64,000 nucleotides of DNA from Saccharomonospora cyanea NA-134 (GTDB taxonomy: Bacteria; Actinomycetota; Actinomycetes; Mycobacteriales; Pseudonocardiaceae), in the NCBI RefSeq assembly GCF_000244975.1, contig NZ_CM001440.1, forward strand, positions 1,904,225 through 1,968,224, given 5' to 3'. The notes beneath the pieces are model-generated. The model worked only from the letters and a program-made list of their open reading frames with translations, ran no database searches and was not told where the DNA came from. Numbering within the stretch: the stretch's first letter is position 1; each line of letters starts with the position of its first letter. A program made the translations under genes and the position numbers. This document shows, in pieces, positions 34,847-44,309 of the stretch.

Positions 34847-35511
34847 GAGGTCCTCCCGGAGTACTGGTCCAGGAGCGCGACCACCTCGTCGTCGGTGGTC
34901 TGGGAGAAATCGCCGTACCACTGGCCGACGGCCTGGAAGTGCGGGGGCTCGGACACGCAGACCACCCGGTCCGCCTCGTCGTGGAGTGCGGAGGCGGCCT
35001 GCGGGGCGCACACGGGGGCTGCGAAGACGAGCCTGCGCGGTCCCGCCTGCCGCAGCGAACGCAGGGCGGCCGTGGCCGTCACACCGGTCGCGAGGCCGTC
35101 GTCGACCACGATCACGTCCCGGCCCTCGAGCCGTTCGGGATCGCGACCGCCCTGGTAGACGTCGAGTCTGCGCAACACTTCCCTGCGCTCACGTGCGCCT
35201 GCCCGGTCGAGGTCCTCGGGGGTCATGCCCAGCCTGCGCACACTGTGTTCGTCCACCACCACGGGACCGTGGGCGGTGACCGCGCCGATACCGAACTCGG
35301 GCCGTCCCGGCGCGCCGATCTTGCGTGCCACCGTCACGTCGAGCGGCGCCCCGAGTTCCGCCGCCACCTCGGCGGCCACGGGAACCCCGCCTCGGGCGAG
35401 ACCCAGTACCACGGGATCGACCCAGTCGGTGTCCCGCAACACTTCGGCGAGCGCACGCCCTGCCGCGCTGCGGTCGGCGTAAACACGTCCTGTGACTGTC
35501 CTGGGCGTCAT
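34843..35511 (-). CDS. Phosphoribosyltransferase family protein
   Basis: The 222-residue protein has a type I phosphoribosyltransferase fold with the PRPP-binding loop VIVVDDGLATGVTATAAL (near residue 130) and the upstream LGLARGGVPVAAEVA and ARKIGAPGRPEFGIGAV segments. These resemble the ComF/Gcd-type proteins annotated simply as phosphoribosyltransferase; the base acceptor is unknown. It is the first gene of a two-gene operon with the hydrolase (GTGA overlap). The start is ATG 35511. The small membrane protein gene 29 bases upstream may belong to the same transcript. Confidence 0.88.
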   Translation of the reverse strand: MTPRTVTGRVYADRSAAGRALAEVLRDTDWVDPVVLGLARGGVPVAAEVAAELGAPLDVTVARKIGAPGRPEFGIGAVTAHGPVVVDEHSVRRLGMTPEDLDRAGARERREVLRRLDVYQGGRDPERLEGRDVIVVDDGLATGVTATAALRSLRQAGPRRLVFAAPVCAPQAASALHDEADRVVCVSEPPHFQAVGQWYGDFSQTTDDEVVALLDQYSGRTS

Positions 35512-35540
35512 CGCCTACCCCGATCGCTGTCCATGCTCGC

Positions 35541-35834
35541 TCACCCCGGTTCCCCGCGCCGCTTGCGATGGACGACCCACCCCAGGTCCACCAGGCTGCC
35601 GAGTCCGACGACGCCGAGCAGCACGGTCCCCCACCACTCGCCGTAGTAGGCGAACAGGATCGCCCCGCCCACACAGAGGATCACGGCGAGAGTCGCGAGC
35701 ACGATCCGCAGGGTCAGCGCACTGTACGCCGGTGCGGCCCCGCCGAAGCCGCCGGTGGGATCGTGGTAGTCGGGCAGGCCTCGCGCGTACTCCTCGCGGG
35801 TGCGAGGCCGGTTCTGATGTGCTCGTGCCTGCAT
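35541..35834 (-). CDS. Small two-helix membrane protein (DUF6343-like)
   Basis: The 97-residue product has a polar N-terminus (NRPRTREEYARGLPDYHDPTGG), two membrane helices (near 45-65 and 68-85) and a basic C-terminal end. The pattern LTLR...helix...VDLGWVVHRKRRG resembles DUF6343 proteins, but I am not certain of the family. The frame opens at 35867; ATG 35834 gives a more compact N-terminus, and neither start has a strong ribosome binding site. Codon usage is normal for the window. Function unknown. Confidence 0.65.
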   Translation of the reverse strand: MQARAHQNRPRTREEYARGLPDYHDPTGGFGGAAPAYSALTLRIVLATLAVILCVGGAILFAYYGEWWGTVLLGVVGLGSLVDLGWVVHRKRRGEPG

Positions 35835-35920
35835 GCCGATCGAGTACCCCGACCGGGCGGTACGCACACGCGCCCGACTCCTGGTGGAGCCCGGGCGCGT
35901 GTGGGGGGACGGACTGAGTG

Positions 35921-36196
35921 TCAGCCGTCGAGGTCCTGGGCGACGACGTCGGCGACCGCGTCCACGGCCGCCTCGGCTCCGTCACCCTCGGCGGCGATCA
36001 CGACCGTGTCGCCGTGGGCCACGCCGAGTGTCATCAGGTTGAGCACACTCGACGCGGCCACCGGCGTGCCGCCGTCCTTGGCGATGGTGACCTCCACGGA
36101 CTGCGCCGCCGCGGTCTTGGCGACCAGGGCCGCCGGCCTCGCGTGCAGTCCGACCTTGCTCGCCACCGTCACTGTGCGTTCGGGCACTTCCGTCAT
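35921..36196 (-). CDS. ptsH: Phosphocarrier protein HPr
   Basis: HPr passes phosphate from PTS enzyme I to sugar-specific EIIA proteins. The 91-residue protein has the active-site motif SKVGLHARPAALV with the phosphorylated His at residue 18, and the regulatory-Ser region ASSVLNLMTLGV. The ATG at 36196 overlaps the TGA of the EIIC gene, so HPr is the last gene of a dasR-EIIC-ptsH operon. Enzyme I is not encoded in the window and must lie elsewhere. Confidence 0.95.
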   Translation of the reverse strand: MTEVPERTVTVASKVGLHARPAALVAKTAAAQSVEVTIAKDGGTPVAASSVLNLMTLGVAHGDTVVIAAEGDGAEAAVDAVADVVAQDLDG

Positions 36197-37485
36197 CCCT
36201 TCGTCGTCGGGCCGTCGGTTGCCGAGTCGGCCTCCTTCGCCGTGCGCCTGCCCTCGTCGTCCGCTGCCGCGGACACCTCCGTGGCGCCCTCGTCCTCCTC
36301 GCGGCCGGGGGTACGGAGGTTCCACTTGGTGATCACCCACCGGAACAGCAGGTAGTAGATCGCCGCGTAGACGAGGCCGATCGGGACGAGCAGCCACGCG
36401 TTGTTGGCGGCCTCGGCTCCCGAGTTGAGCAGGAAGTCGATCCCGCCCGCGGAGAACGTGAACCCGAGGTGGATGTCGAGCGCGTTCACCAGGGCCAGCG
36501 AGACACCGGTGAGCACCGCGTGGATCAGGTACAGCGGCCACGCGACGTACATGAAGGAGAACTCGATCGGTTCGGTGATCCCGGTGAGGAACGCCGTGAG
36601 GGCGGCGGTGATCATGATGCCGCCGACGACCTTCTTCTGGCTCGGGCGCGCGGTCTGCCAGATCGCCAAGGCCGCCGCGGGCAGGGCGAACATGAAGATC
36701 GGGAAGAACCCGGTCATGAAGGCACCGGCTTCGGGGTCGCCCGCGAAGAAGTTGTTGATGTCGCCGCCGTCGAACACGAACCACACCGGCACGTTGAGCA
36801 ACTGGTGCAGGCCGACGGGAATCAGCAGTCGGTTGAGCACACCGTAGACACCGCCGCCGATCACCGCGTCACTGGTGGCGAGCTCACCGAGGTGGTTGAT
36901 GCCCGCGTTGATCACCGGGAACACCAGCCCGAACACCACTCCGAGCAGCAGGAGCACGACGGAGTTCACGATCGGCACGAACCGCCGTCCACCGAAGAAC
37001 GCGAGGTACGGCGGCAGCTTCACGCGGTGGAACCGCTGCCACACCACCGCGGTCACCAACCCCACCACGACCCCGGACAGCACGCTGTACGGCCACTTGA
37101 TCGGGGCGAGGTACCAGCCGGGTGTCGGCTCGAAGCCCTCCAGTTCCTCGATGGGTGCGAAGACCTGCACGACCTTGCTGAACACGACGAACCCGACCAC
37201 CGCCGCCACGCCGGTGGAGCCGTCGCCCTTGCGGGCGAACCCGACCGCGATCCCGACGGCGAACAGCAGCGGCAGCCAGTCGAACAGTCCGCCGCCCGCG
37301 GCGGCCAGCACCTTGGCCACGTCGGCCGTCGCGTCCCAGCGACCCAGCATGTCGTCCTGCCCCAGCCGCAGCAGCAGGCCCGCGGCGGGCAACGCGGCGA
37401 TGGGCAGCATGAGGCTGCGGCCGAAGCGTTGCAGCCCCGCGAGCCCCTTCCCCTTGCGTTTCTTCGTGTCGGACGTGGTGCTCAT
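36193..37485 (-). CDS. nagE: PTS EIIC permease, N-acetylglucosamine/glucose type
   Basis: The 430-residue membrane protein is a single EIIC domain of the glucose/GlcNAc superfamily with about ten membrane segments. LQRFGRSLMLPIAALPAAGLL at the N-terminus, the GVYGVLNRLLIPVGLHQLLN section and the family motif FLTGITEPIEFSFMYVAWPLY are diagnostic, and the NNFFAGDP and HLGFTFSAGGIDFLLN segments favour the GlcNAc branch. Unlike E. coli NagE the EIIB and EIIA domains are separate; they are encoded divergently 0.9 kb away. ATG 37485 follows GGGAGGAC and overlaps the dasR stop by ATGA. A Glu/Asp-rich tail ends the protein. Confidence 0.93.
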   Translation of the reverse strand: MSTTSDTKKRKGKGLAGLQRFGRSLMLPIAALPAAGLLLRLGQDDMLGRWDATADVAKVLAAAGGGLFDWLPLLFAVGIAVGFARKGDGSTGVAAVVGFVVFSKVVQVFAPIEELEGFEPTPGWYLAPIKWPYSVLSGVVVGLVTAVVWQRFHRVKLPPYLAFFGGRRFVPIVNSVVLLLLGVVFGLVFPVINAGINHLGELATSDAVIGGGVYGVLNRLLIPVGLHQLLNVPVWFVFDGGDINNFFAGDPEAGAFMTGFFPIFMFALPAAALAIWQTARPSQKKVVGGIMITAALTAFLTGITEPIEFSFMYVAWPLYLIHAVLTGVSLALVNALDIHLGFTFSAGGIDFLLNSGAEAANNAWLLVPIGLVYAAIYYLLFRWVITKWNLRTPGREEDEGATEVSAAADDEGRRTAKEADSATDGPTTKG

Positions 37486-38297
37486 CGGTGTCCTCCCTGC
37501 ACTCCCGTACTGGTGTGGGTTCCTGTGGGGCCGACGTTCGGTGGGTGGGTGGCGTCCAACGCCACCGTGACCTGGTACCGGTCGCCCCGGTACCAGGAGG
37601 TCATGTCCTCGGCGACCCGGCCGCCGATACTGGACAACCGCCGGAAGGAGAGCAGCGGCGCACCGGGGCGCAGACCGAGCAACCCGGCGTGTCCGGCCTC
37701 GGCGGCCTCGGCGGTCACGGTCTGCTGTGCGGTGTCGAAACGTACCCCGTGGTACCGGGCGAGCTGGGCGTACACCGACCCGGTCAGGTCGAGGTCGCGC
37801 GGGTCCGGCACGACGTCCGGGTGGTACCAGCCGTCCTCGACGGCCAGTGGAACGTCGTCGGCCTTCCGCAGCCGCCGGATGTGGTGGGCGGGCCTGCCGG
37901 GGGCGAGGCCGAAGACGCGGCGGGTGCGTTCCGGTGGCACGGCCGTGTTGGTGGAGAGCACCTGGCTGCTCGGTGTGAGCCCTCGCCTTCGCATGTCGGC
38001 GGTGAACGACATGAGGTAGAGCGAGAGGTCGATGCGTCGTGCCGCCGTGAAGGTGCCCCTGCCGCGGACCCGGTGCAGCAGCCCCTCCTCCACGAGCCTG
38101 CCGACGGCGGTACGGACGGTGAGCCGTGAGACGCCGTAGCGCTCGGCAAGCTCGCGCTCCGAGGGGATCGCCGTCCCGGCGGGCAGTTCGTGTTCCACCA
38201 TCCGGCGCAGGATCGCCCGGAGCTGGGCGTGCTTGGGCGTCGGCCCGTCGAGGATGCGGTCGGCGCACTCCGTCGTGCCGCCGCGGGCCCGGCCCAT
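37482..38297 (-). CDS. dasR: GntR/HutC-family regulator, probable DasR orthologue
   Basis: The 271-residue protein has an N-terminal GntR winged helix (GTAIPSERELAERYGVSRLT, near 42-61) and a C-terminal UTRA effector domain; LYLMSFTADMRRRGLTPSSQ and the late SWYRGDRYQVTVAL segments closely parallel Streptomyces DasR. DasR represses GlcNAc and chitin genes and is released by glucosamine 6-phosphate. Context fits: GlcNAc-type PTS genes on both sides and a near-perfect dre site in the divergent promoter region. ATG 38297 is set by GGAGGTGGGCG just upstream; the frame itself opens at 38399. Autoregulation is likely. Confidence 0.87.
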   Translation of the reverse strand: MGRARGGTTECADRILDGPTPKHAQLRAILRRMVEHELPAGTAIPSERELAERYGVSRLTVRTAVGRLVEEGLLHRVRGRGTFTAARRIDLSLYLMSFTADMRRRGLTPSSQVLSTNTAVPPERTRRVFGLAPGRPAHHIRRLRKADDVPLAVEDGWYHPDVVPDPRDLDLTGSVYAQLARYHGVRFDTAQQTVTAEAAEAGHAGLLGLRPGAPLLSFRRLSSIGGRVAEDMTSWYRGDRYQVTVALDATHPPNVGPTGTHTSTGVQGGHR

Positions 38298-38340
38298 CGC
38301 CCACCTCCGTACTCGCCCCAGCGGCTCGAGATTGGTACGT

Positions 38341-38356
38341 TCCGGTCTAGACCACT
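38341..38356. promoter_or_regulatory. dre operator (DasR binding site)
   Basis: TCCGGTCTAGACCACT matches the DasR response element consensus AGTGGTCTAGACCACT at 13 of 16 positions, including the whole GGTCTAGACC core. It lies in the 148-base gap between dasR and the divergent EIIB gene, just downstream of the predicted dasR transcription start. DasR is therefore expected to repress its own operon and possibly the EIIB-EIIA genes. Confidence 0.88.
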
Positions 38357-38369
38357 GGCGTGGTGGGGC

Positions 38370-38399
38370 AGAATGCTCCGTGTCCCGCCCAGGTGTCAA
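38370..38399 (-). promoter_or_regulatory. Predicted dasR promoter
   Basis: On the minus strand TTGACA (plus 38394-38399) and CATTCT (plus 38370-38375) are separated by 18 bases, close to the sigma-70-type consensus. The start site would be near 38363, leaving the dre operator at about +7 to +22 of the dasR message. Confidence 0.6.
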
Positions 38400-38445
38400 C
38401 CACCGTTACGCGTTTGTGGCTCGAGACAACGAGAAGGAGGCCGCG

Positions 38446-38682
38446 ATGACGGACGACAGGCCGGAGAAGATTCTTGCGGCGCTCGGCGGCGCCGACAACG
38501 TCGTCGAGATCGAGGGATGCATCACCCGGCTGCGCTGCGAACTGGAGGACGGCTCCGTCGTCGACGAGGGCGCGCTCAAGCAGCTCGGCGTACACGGGGT
38601 CACGAGGATGGGCGACGTCGTGCAGGTGGTCGTGGGGCCGGAGGCCGACGCCATCGCCGAGGACATCCAGGACCTGTTGTGA
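38446..38682 (+). CDS. PTS EIIB component, glucose/GlcNAc type
   Basis: This 78-residue stand-alone EIIB domain receives phosphate on Cys 25 in the motif EIEGCITRLRCEL and transfers it to the incoming sugar at EIIC. Fold and length match free-standing EIIB proteins of actinobacterial GlcNAc systems. A strong AAGGAGG lies 5 bases before ATG 38446. The gene overlaps the EIIA gene by GTGA. A second Cys at residue 31 is not the usual active site. Confidence 0.94.
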   Translation: MTDDRPEKILAALGGADNVVEIEGCITRLRCELEDGSVVDEGALKQLGVHGVTRMGDVVQVVVGPEADAIAEDIQDLL

Positions 38683-39134
38683 GTCTGACAGTGCAGAGCC
38701 CCGTCGCGGGCACGACGATCCCCATGACCGATGTGCCGGACGCGGTGTTCGCGCAGGCCATGGTGGGCCCCGGAATCGCGGTGCGACCGGAGGAGGGGCA
38801 GGCCGACGCGGTGGCCCCGATCGACGGCACCGTGGCGACCCTGCACCCGCACGCGTTCGTCATCGCGGGTGCCGACGGCCGGGCCGTGCTCGTACACCTG
38901 GGCATCGACACCGTCAAGCAGAAGGGGGAGGGCTTCACGCTGCACGTCGTGCGAGGTGAGGAGGTGCGCGCCGGTCAGCCCGTGATCGGCTGGGACCCCG
39001 GTGCCGTGCGGGCCGCCGGGTACTCGCCGGTGGTGCCCGTGGTGGCGCTGGACGCCGCCGCCGACTCGCTCTCCGCCGTCCAGGCCGGTCGGCCGATCGC
39101 CGCGGGGGCACCGCTGTTCACCTGGAACGGCTGA
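38679..39134 (+). CDS. crr: PTS EIIA component, glucose/GlcNAc (Crr) type
   Basis: The 151-residue protein matches EIIA-Glc: SPVAGTTIPMTDVPDAVFAQ at the N-terminus, the conserved His 58 in LHPHAF, and the phosphorylated His 73 in VLVHLGIDTVKQKGEGF. It accepts phosphate from HPr and passes it to the EIIB protein encoded just upstream. GTG 38679 overlaps the EIIB stop by GTGA. Together with EIIC and HPr across the divergent promoter this gives every PTS component except enzyme I. It converges with the Rieske gene. Confidence 0.95.
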   Translation: MSLTVQSPVAGTTIPMTDVPDAVFAQAMVGPGIAVRPEEGQADAVAPIDGTVATLHPHAFVIAGADGRAVLVHLGIDTVKQKGEGFTLHVVRGEEVRAGQPVIGWDPGAVRAAGYSPVVPVVALDAAADSLSAVQAGRPIAAGAPLFTWNG

Positions 39135-39174
39135 GCACCTGCTCGCGGGCGACCTCGCACGGAAGAGCCGCCCG

Positions 39175-39615
39175 TCACGCCGTGACGATGCCGTTGCCCT
39201 CGATCGTGACCTCGATGGCGGGCAGCGGCGCGTCGGCGGGACCTCCGCGCACGGCACCGGTGAACGGGTCGAACGTGGAGTTGTGGCACGGGCAGCGCAG
39301 CTGGGACTGGTCGGGGACCACGGTGCAACCCTGGTGGGTGCACACCGCGCTGAAGGCGGTCACCTCGTTCTCCGAGCGCCGGGAGAGGATGGCCTCGCGG
39401 CCGTCGGGGGTGGTCACGGACGTGGCCGAGCCGACGGGCACGTCGTCCAGCGCGGCGAGACGGGTTCCCTTGGGGACCGTGGTCTGCGGCTGTCCACCGC
39501 CCGGCTCCCGGCCTTCGCCCGAGCAGGCGGCGAGGACGGCGGTTCCGAGGGCCGCCCCGGCCACGGCGGCTCCGGTCGTCAACACGGTGCGGCGAGAATG
39601 CGCGTGACCGGTCAT
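39175..39615 (-). CDS. Rieske [2Fe-2S] protein with Tat/lipoprotein-type signal
   Basis: The 146-residue protein has a twin-arginine start (SRRTVLTTGAAVAGAALGTAVLAAC, read in two parts: SRRTVLTTG and GTAVLAAC) whose end also fits a lipobox, so it may be a Tat-exported lipoprotein. The mature domain has both Rieske motifs, VCTHQGCTV and CPCHNSTF, with two Cys and two His ligands. Small exported Rieske proteins of this kind are common in actinobacteria with unknown electron partners; it is too short and lacks the helices of a cytochrome bc1 subunit. Opposite neighbour: EIIA. Confidence 0.9.
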   Translation of the reverse strand: MTGHAHSRRTVLTTGAAVAGAALGTAVLAACSGEGREPGGGQPQTTVPKGTRLAALDDVPVGSATSVTTPDGREAILSRRSENEVTAFSAVCTHQGCTVVPDQSQLRCPCHNSTFDPFTGAVRGGPADAPLPAIEVTIEGNGIVTA

Positions 39616-39756
39616 GTGTCCTCCCGTCGTCCGGTCCGTTGCCGTTCACTCCTCCGGGGAGAATGTGAGAACTTGATTATCCGGGAGGCCTCCGGCGCGT
39701 CGGCGCACGGGCTCTTCCCGAGCGGCACGGGCGACACCGACGACATCGGGGGCTTG

Positions 39757-40137
39757 ATGATCGGCTGGACACTGCGGGTGCTCGTCGCGGGCGGGCTGCT
39801 CGGCTCGGCATGGGTTCACTGGGTGGTGTGGCAGGACTGGGCCGCGGATGTCGGGGTGGTCGGCCCGCTGTTCCTCGTCAACGTCGTCGCGGGTGTCGGG
39901 CTCGCGGTGGCGGTGCTGGCCTGGAGGCATCCGCTGGCGGCCGCCGGGGCGGTCGCGTTCGGCCTGGTGACCCTCGCGGCGTACGTGCTGTCGCTGACGG
40001 TCGGCTTCTTCGGCGTGCGGGAGCAGTTCGCCACGCAGGAGGAGCTGTGGGGCGTGGTCACCGAGGTGGTGTGCGTGGTGTTCGGGGCGGCGCTGCTGTC
40101 GCCCCGGGTACGGGCGGCCGAGCGGCGTCGGGGCTGA
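39757..40137 (+). CDS. Four-helix membrane protein of unknown function
   Basis: The 126-residue protein consists of four membrane helices (near 3-22, 33-52, 58-80 and 95-113) with short loops; the loop before helix 4 is polar (REQFATQEELWG). I do not recognise the family. ATG 39757 is preferred; TTG 39754 immediately before is the alternative, and GGGGGC a few bases upstream is a weak ribosome binding site. It is divergent from the Rieske gene, 141 bases away, and could share its regulatory region. Confidence 0.75.
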   Translation: MIGWTLRVLVAGGLLGSAWVHWVVWQDWAADVGVVGPLFLVNVVAGVGLAVAVLAWRHPLAAAGAVAFGLVTLAAYVLSLTVGFFGVREQFATQEELWGVVTEVVCVVFGAALLSPRVRAAERRRG

Positions 40138-40197
40138 CACCTCGGCTCCATCGGGGGCTGCCGTCACCCGGCCGGGCGAAAACCGGGGCGAGACCGA

Positions 40198-40217
40198 ACC
40201 GAACGTGACCGTTCGGT
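40198..40217. promoter_or_regulatory. Inverted repeat upstream of the prepilin peptidase gene
   Basis: ACCGAAC (40198-40204) and GTTCGGT (40211-40217) form a perfect 7-bp inverted repeat around GTGACC; a shifted copy GACCGAAC begins at 40192. It lies 46 bases before ATG 40264. Possible operator of an unidentified repressor. Terminator function is less likely because no T-run follows. Confidence 0.4.
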
Positions 40218-40263
40218 CGCCGTGTGTCTTGCCGATGAGTGAGGCGCGACGCAGGCTGGCGCC

Positions 40264-40914
40264 ATGCACTGGGGAATACTGCTGGTCTGTCTCGGAATGG
40301 CGACAGGGTGGGCAGCGGGCCACCTGCTCGCAGGCTGCGCCCGGCCCGCGCCCGTACCCGTCGGGTGGTGTGCCGCCGGGACCGGCGCGCTGTGGTGTGC
40401 GGTGTGGGCGCTGGGACGGGCCGGCGCGCTTCCGGGATGGTGGCTGCCGATTCCCCTGGCCGCCACGGCCTTCGCGGTTCCGTTGGCGACCGCGGACGTC
40501 CTCCACCGCAGGCTGCCCGACGTACTGACCCTGCCCGCGTACGGGCTCGGGGCCGTGGCCGTGTGCGCCGCCGCGATGGGCGGGCCGGGCCCTCCACTCG
40601 TGGTCACCGCCGTCGCCGGCGGGGTCGCGACGCTGGGCGCGCACATGCTCGTCCGTGGTCTCGCGCCCGCCTCGCTCGGCGCCGGTGACGTCAAACTGGC
40701 GGGGAGTCTGGGAGTGCTCGCCTCCGCCGCGGGGTGGCCGACGCTGGTGGTGTCGATGGTGCTCGCGTCGTCGGTGACCGCGGTGCTGGCCGTGGTGGCG
40801 GCCCTGGCACGGGTCCGCAGGTGGCGGGAGGGCGTCCCCCACGGACCCGGCCTGCTCGCCGCCACGTGCGCAGGTGTTCTGTTCCCCGGCGGGCTTCCGC
40901 CGGTGGGCAGCTGA
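40264..40914 (+). CDS. A24-family prepilin peptidase
   Basis: The 216-residue polytopic membrane protein has both aspartyl protease motifs of type IV prepilin peptidases: the first Asp in [18 protein letters not shown] and the second in the signature [13 protein letters not shown] (GxGD). About six membrane helices are predicted. It lacks the N-terminal methyltransferase domain, like the short actinobacterial/TadV-type enzymes. No pilin genes lie in the window. In mycobacteria an equivalent gene sits between aroE and aroC, so it marks the right edge of the extra genes inserted here. Confidence 0.88.
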   Translation: MHWGILLVCLGMATGWAAGHLLAGCARPAPVPVGWCAAGTGALWCAVWALGRAGALPGWWLPIPLAATAFAVPLATADVLHRRLPDVLTLPAYGLGAVAVCAAAMGGPGPPLVVTAVAGGVATLGAHMLVRGLAPASLGAGDVKLAGSLGVLASAAGWPTLVVSMVLASSVTAVLAVVAALARVRRWREGVPHGPGLLAATCAGVLFPGGLPPVGS

Positions 40915-40948
40915 CACGGTGTTTTGGGCGCGTGACAACATGGGCGCT

Positions 40949-42147
40949 GTGTTGCGTTGGATAACCGCTGGTGAATCGCATGGTCCGGCCCTCACTGCCA
41001 TTCTCGAGGGCATGGTGGCGGGCGTGGAGATCACGACCGACGAGGTGAGTGCCCAGCTCGCCCGCCGTCGTCTCGGCTTCGGCCGGAGCCCACGCATGGG
41101 GTTCGAGGCCGACCACGTGGAGTTCCTCGGCGGTGTCCGGCACGGGCTCACCCAGGGCGGGCCCATCGCGGTGAAGATCGACAACACCGAATGGCCCAAG
41201 TGGGAGAAGGTGATGTCCGCCGACCCGGTGGACGCATCGGAACTGGAGGGGCTGGCGCGCAACGAGCCGCTGACCCGTCCGCGTCCCGGGCACGCCGATC
41301 TGCCGGGGATGTTGAAGTACGGCTTCGACGAGGCGAGGCCCGTGCTCGAGCGGGCCAGCGCGCGGGAGACGGCGTCGAGGACGGCGTTGGGCACGGTGGC
41401 CAGGGCCTTCCTGCGGCAGCTCCTTGGGGTCGAGATCGTCAGTCACGTGGTGTCGATCGGCCGGGCGAAGGCGTCTGAAGGGCCGTTGCCGGGGCCCGCC
41501 GACCTCGCGGCCGTCGACGAGAGCCCGGTGCGCGCGTTCGGTCAGGAGGCCACCGACGCGATGGTCGCCGAGGTGGAGCAGGTCAAGAAGGCGGGTGACA
41601 CCGTGGGCGGTGTCGTCGAGGTGATCGCCTACGGTCTGCCGCCGGGCCTGGGGTCGCACGTGCACTGGGACCGCCGTCTCGACGCTCGGTTGGCCGGTGC
41701 GCTGATGGGTGTGCAGGCCATGAAGGGCGTCGAGGTGGGTGACGGCTTCACCACGGCGGAACGCTGGGGTAGCGAGGCCCACGACGAGATCGACGCGAGT
41801 GCCGCGCCGAACGGCGTGACGCGCCGTAGCAACCGCGCCGGCGGGCTCGAAGGGGGCATGACCAACGGTGAGCCGCTTCGCGTGCGCGCGGCCATGAAGC
41901 CCATCTCCACCGTCCCACGTGCACTGTCCACAGTCGACGTCGCGACGGGCGAGGCCGCGGTCGCGATCCACCAGCGCTCTGACGTGTGCGCCGTGCCGAG
42001 GGCTGGGGTCGTGCTGGAGTCGATGGTGGCGCTCGTCCTCGCCGAGGCGGCACTGGAGAAGTTCGGCGGTGACTCGCTGGCCGAGTCGCGGCGCAACGCC
42101 GAGTCGTATCTGGAGAGCGTCCGCGAGTTCTGGGAGCGGCCGCACCG

Positions 42148-42151
<4 letters not shown>
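40949..42151 (+). CDS. aroC: Chorismate synthase
   Basis: AroC converts EPSP to chorismate with reduced FMN. The protein has the N-terminal [43 protein letters not shown] and the C-terminal family motifs [16 protein letters not shown] and [18 protein letters not shown] 40949 gives the canonical N-terminus; an ATG three codons earlier (40940) is possible. CAACAT 8 bases before the GTG could be a -10 element of a leaderless message. It begins the coupled cluster aroC-aroK-aroB-aroQ: the next gene overlaps by GTGA. Confidence 0.97.
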
Positions 42152-44227
<2,076 letters not shown>

Positions 44228-44309
44228 CTCCGCGGCGCGATCTCTAGACTGAGCGTGACGCCGCCGGGGTTCTCCGGTGCGGCGGAGGTGGGAGGTTCGG
44301 CGTTTCACC

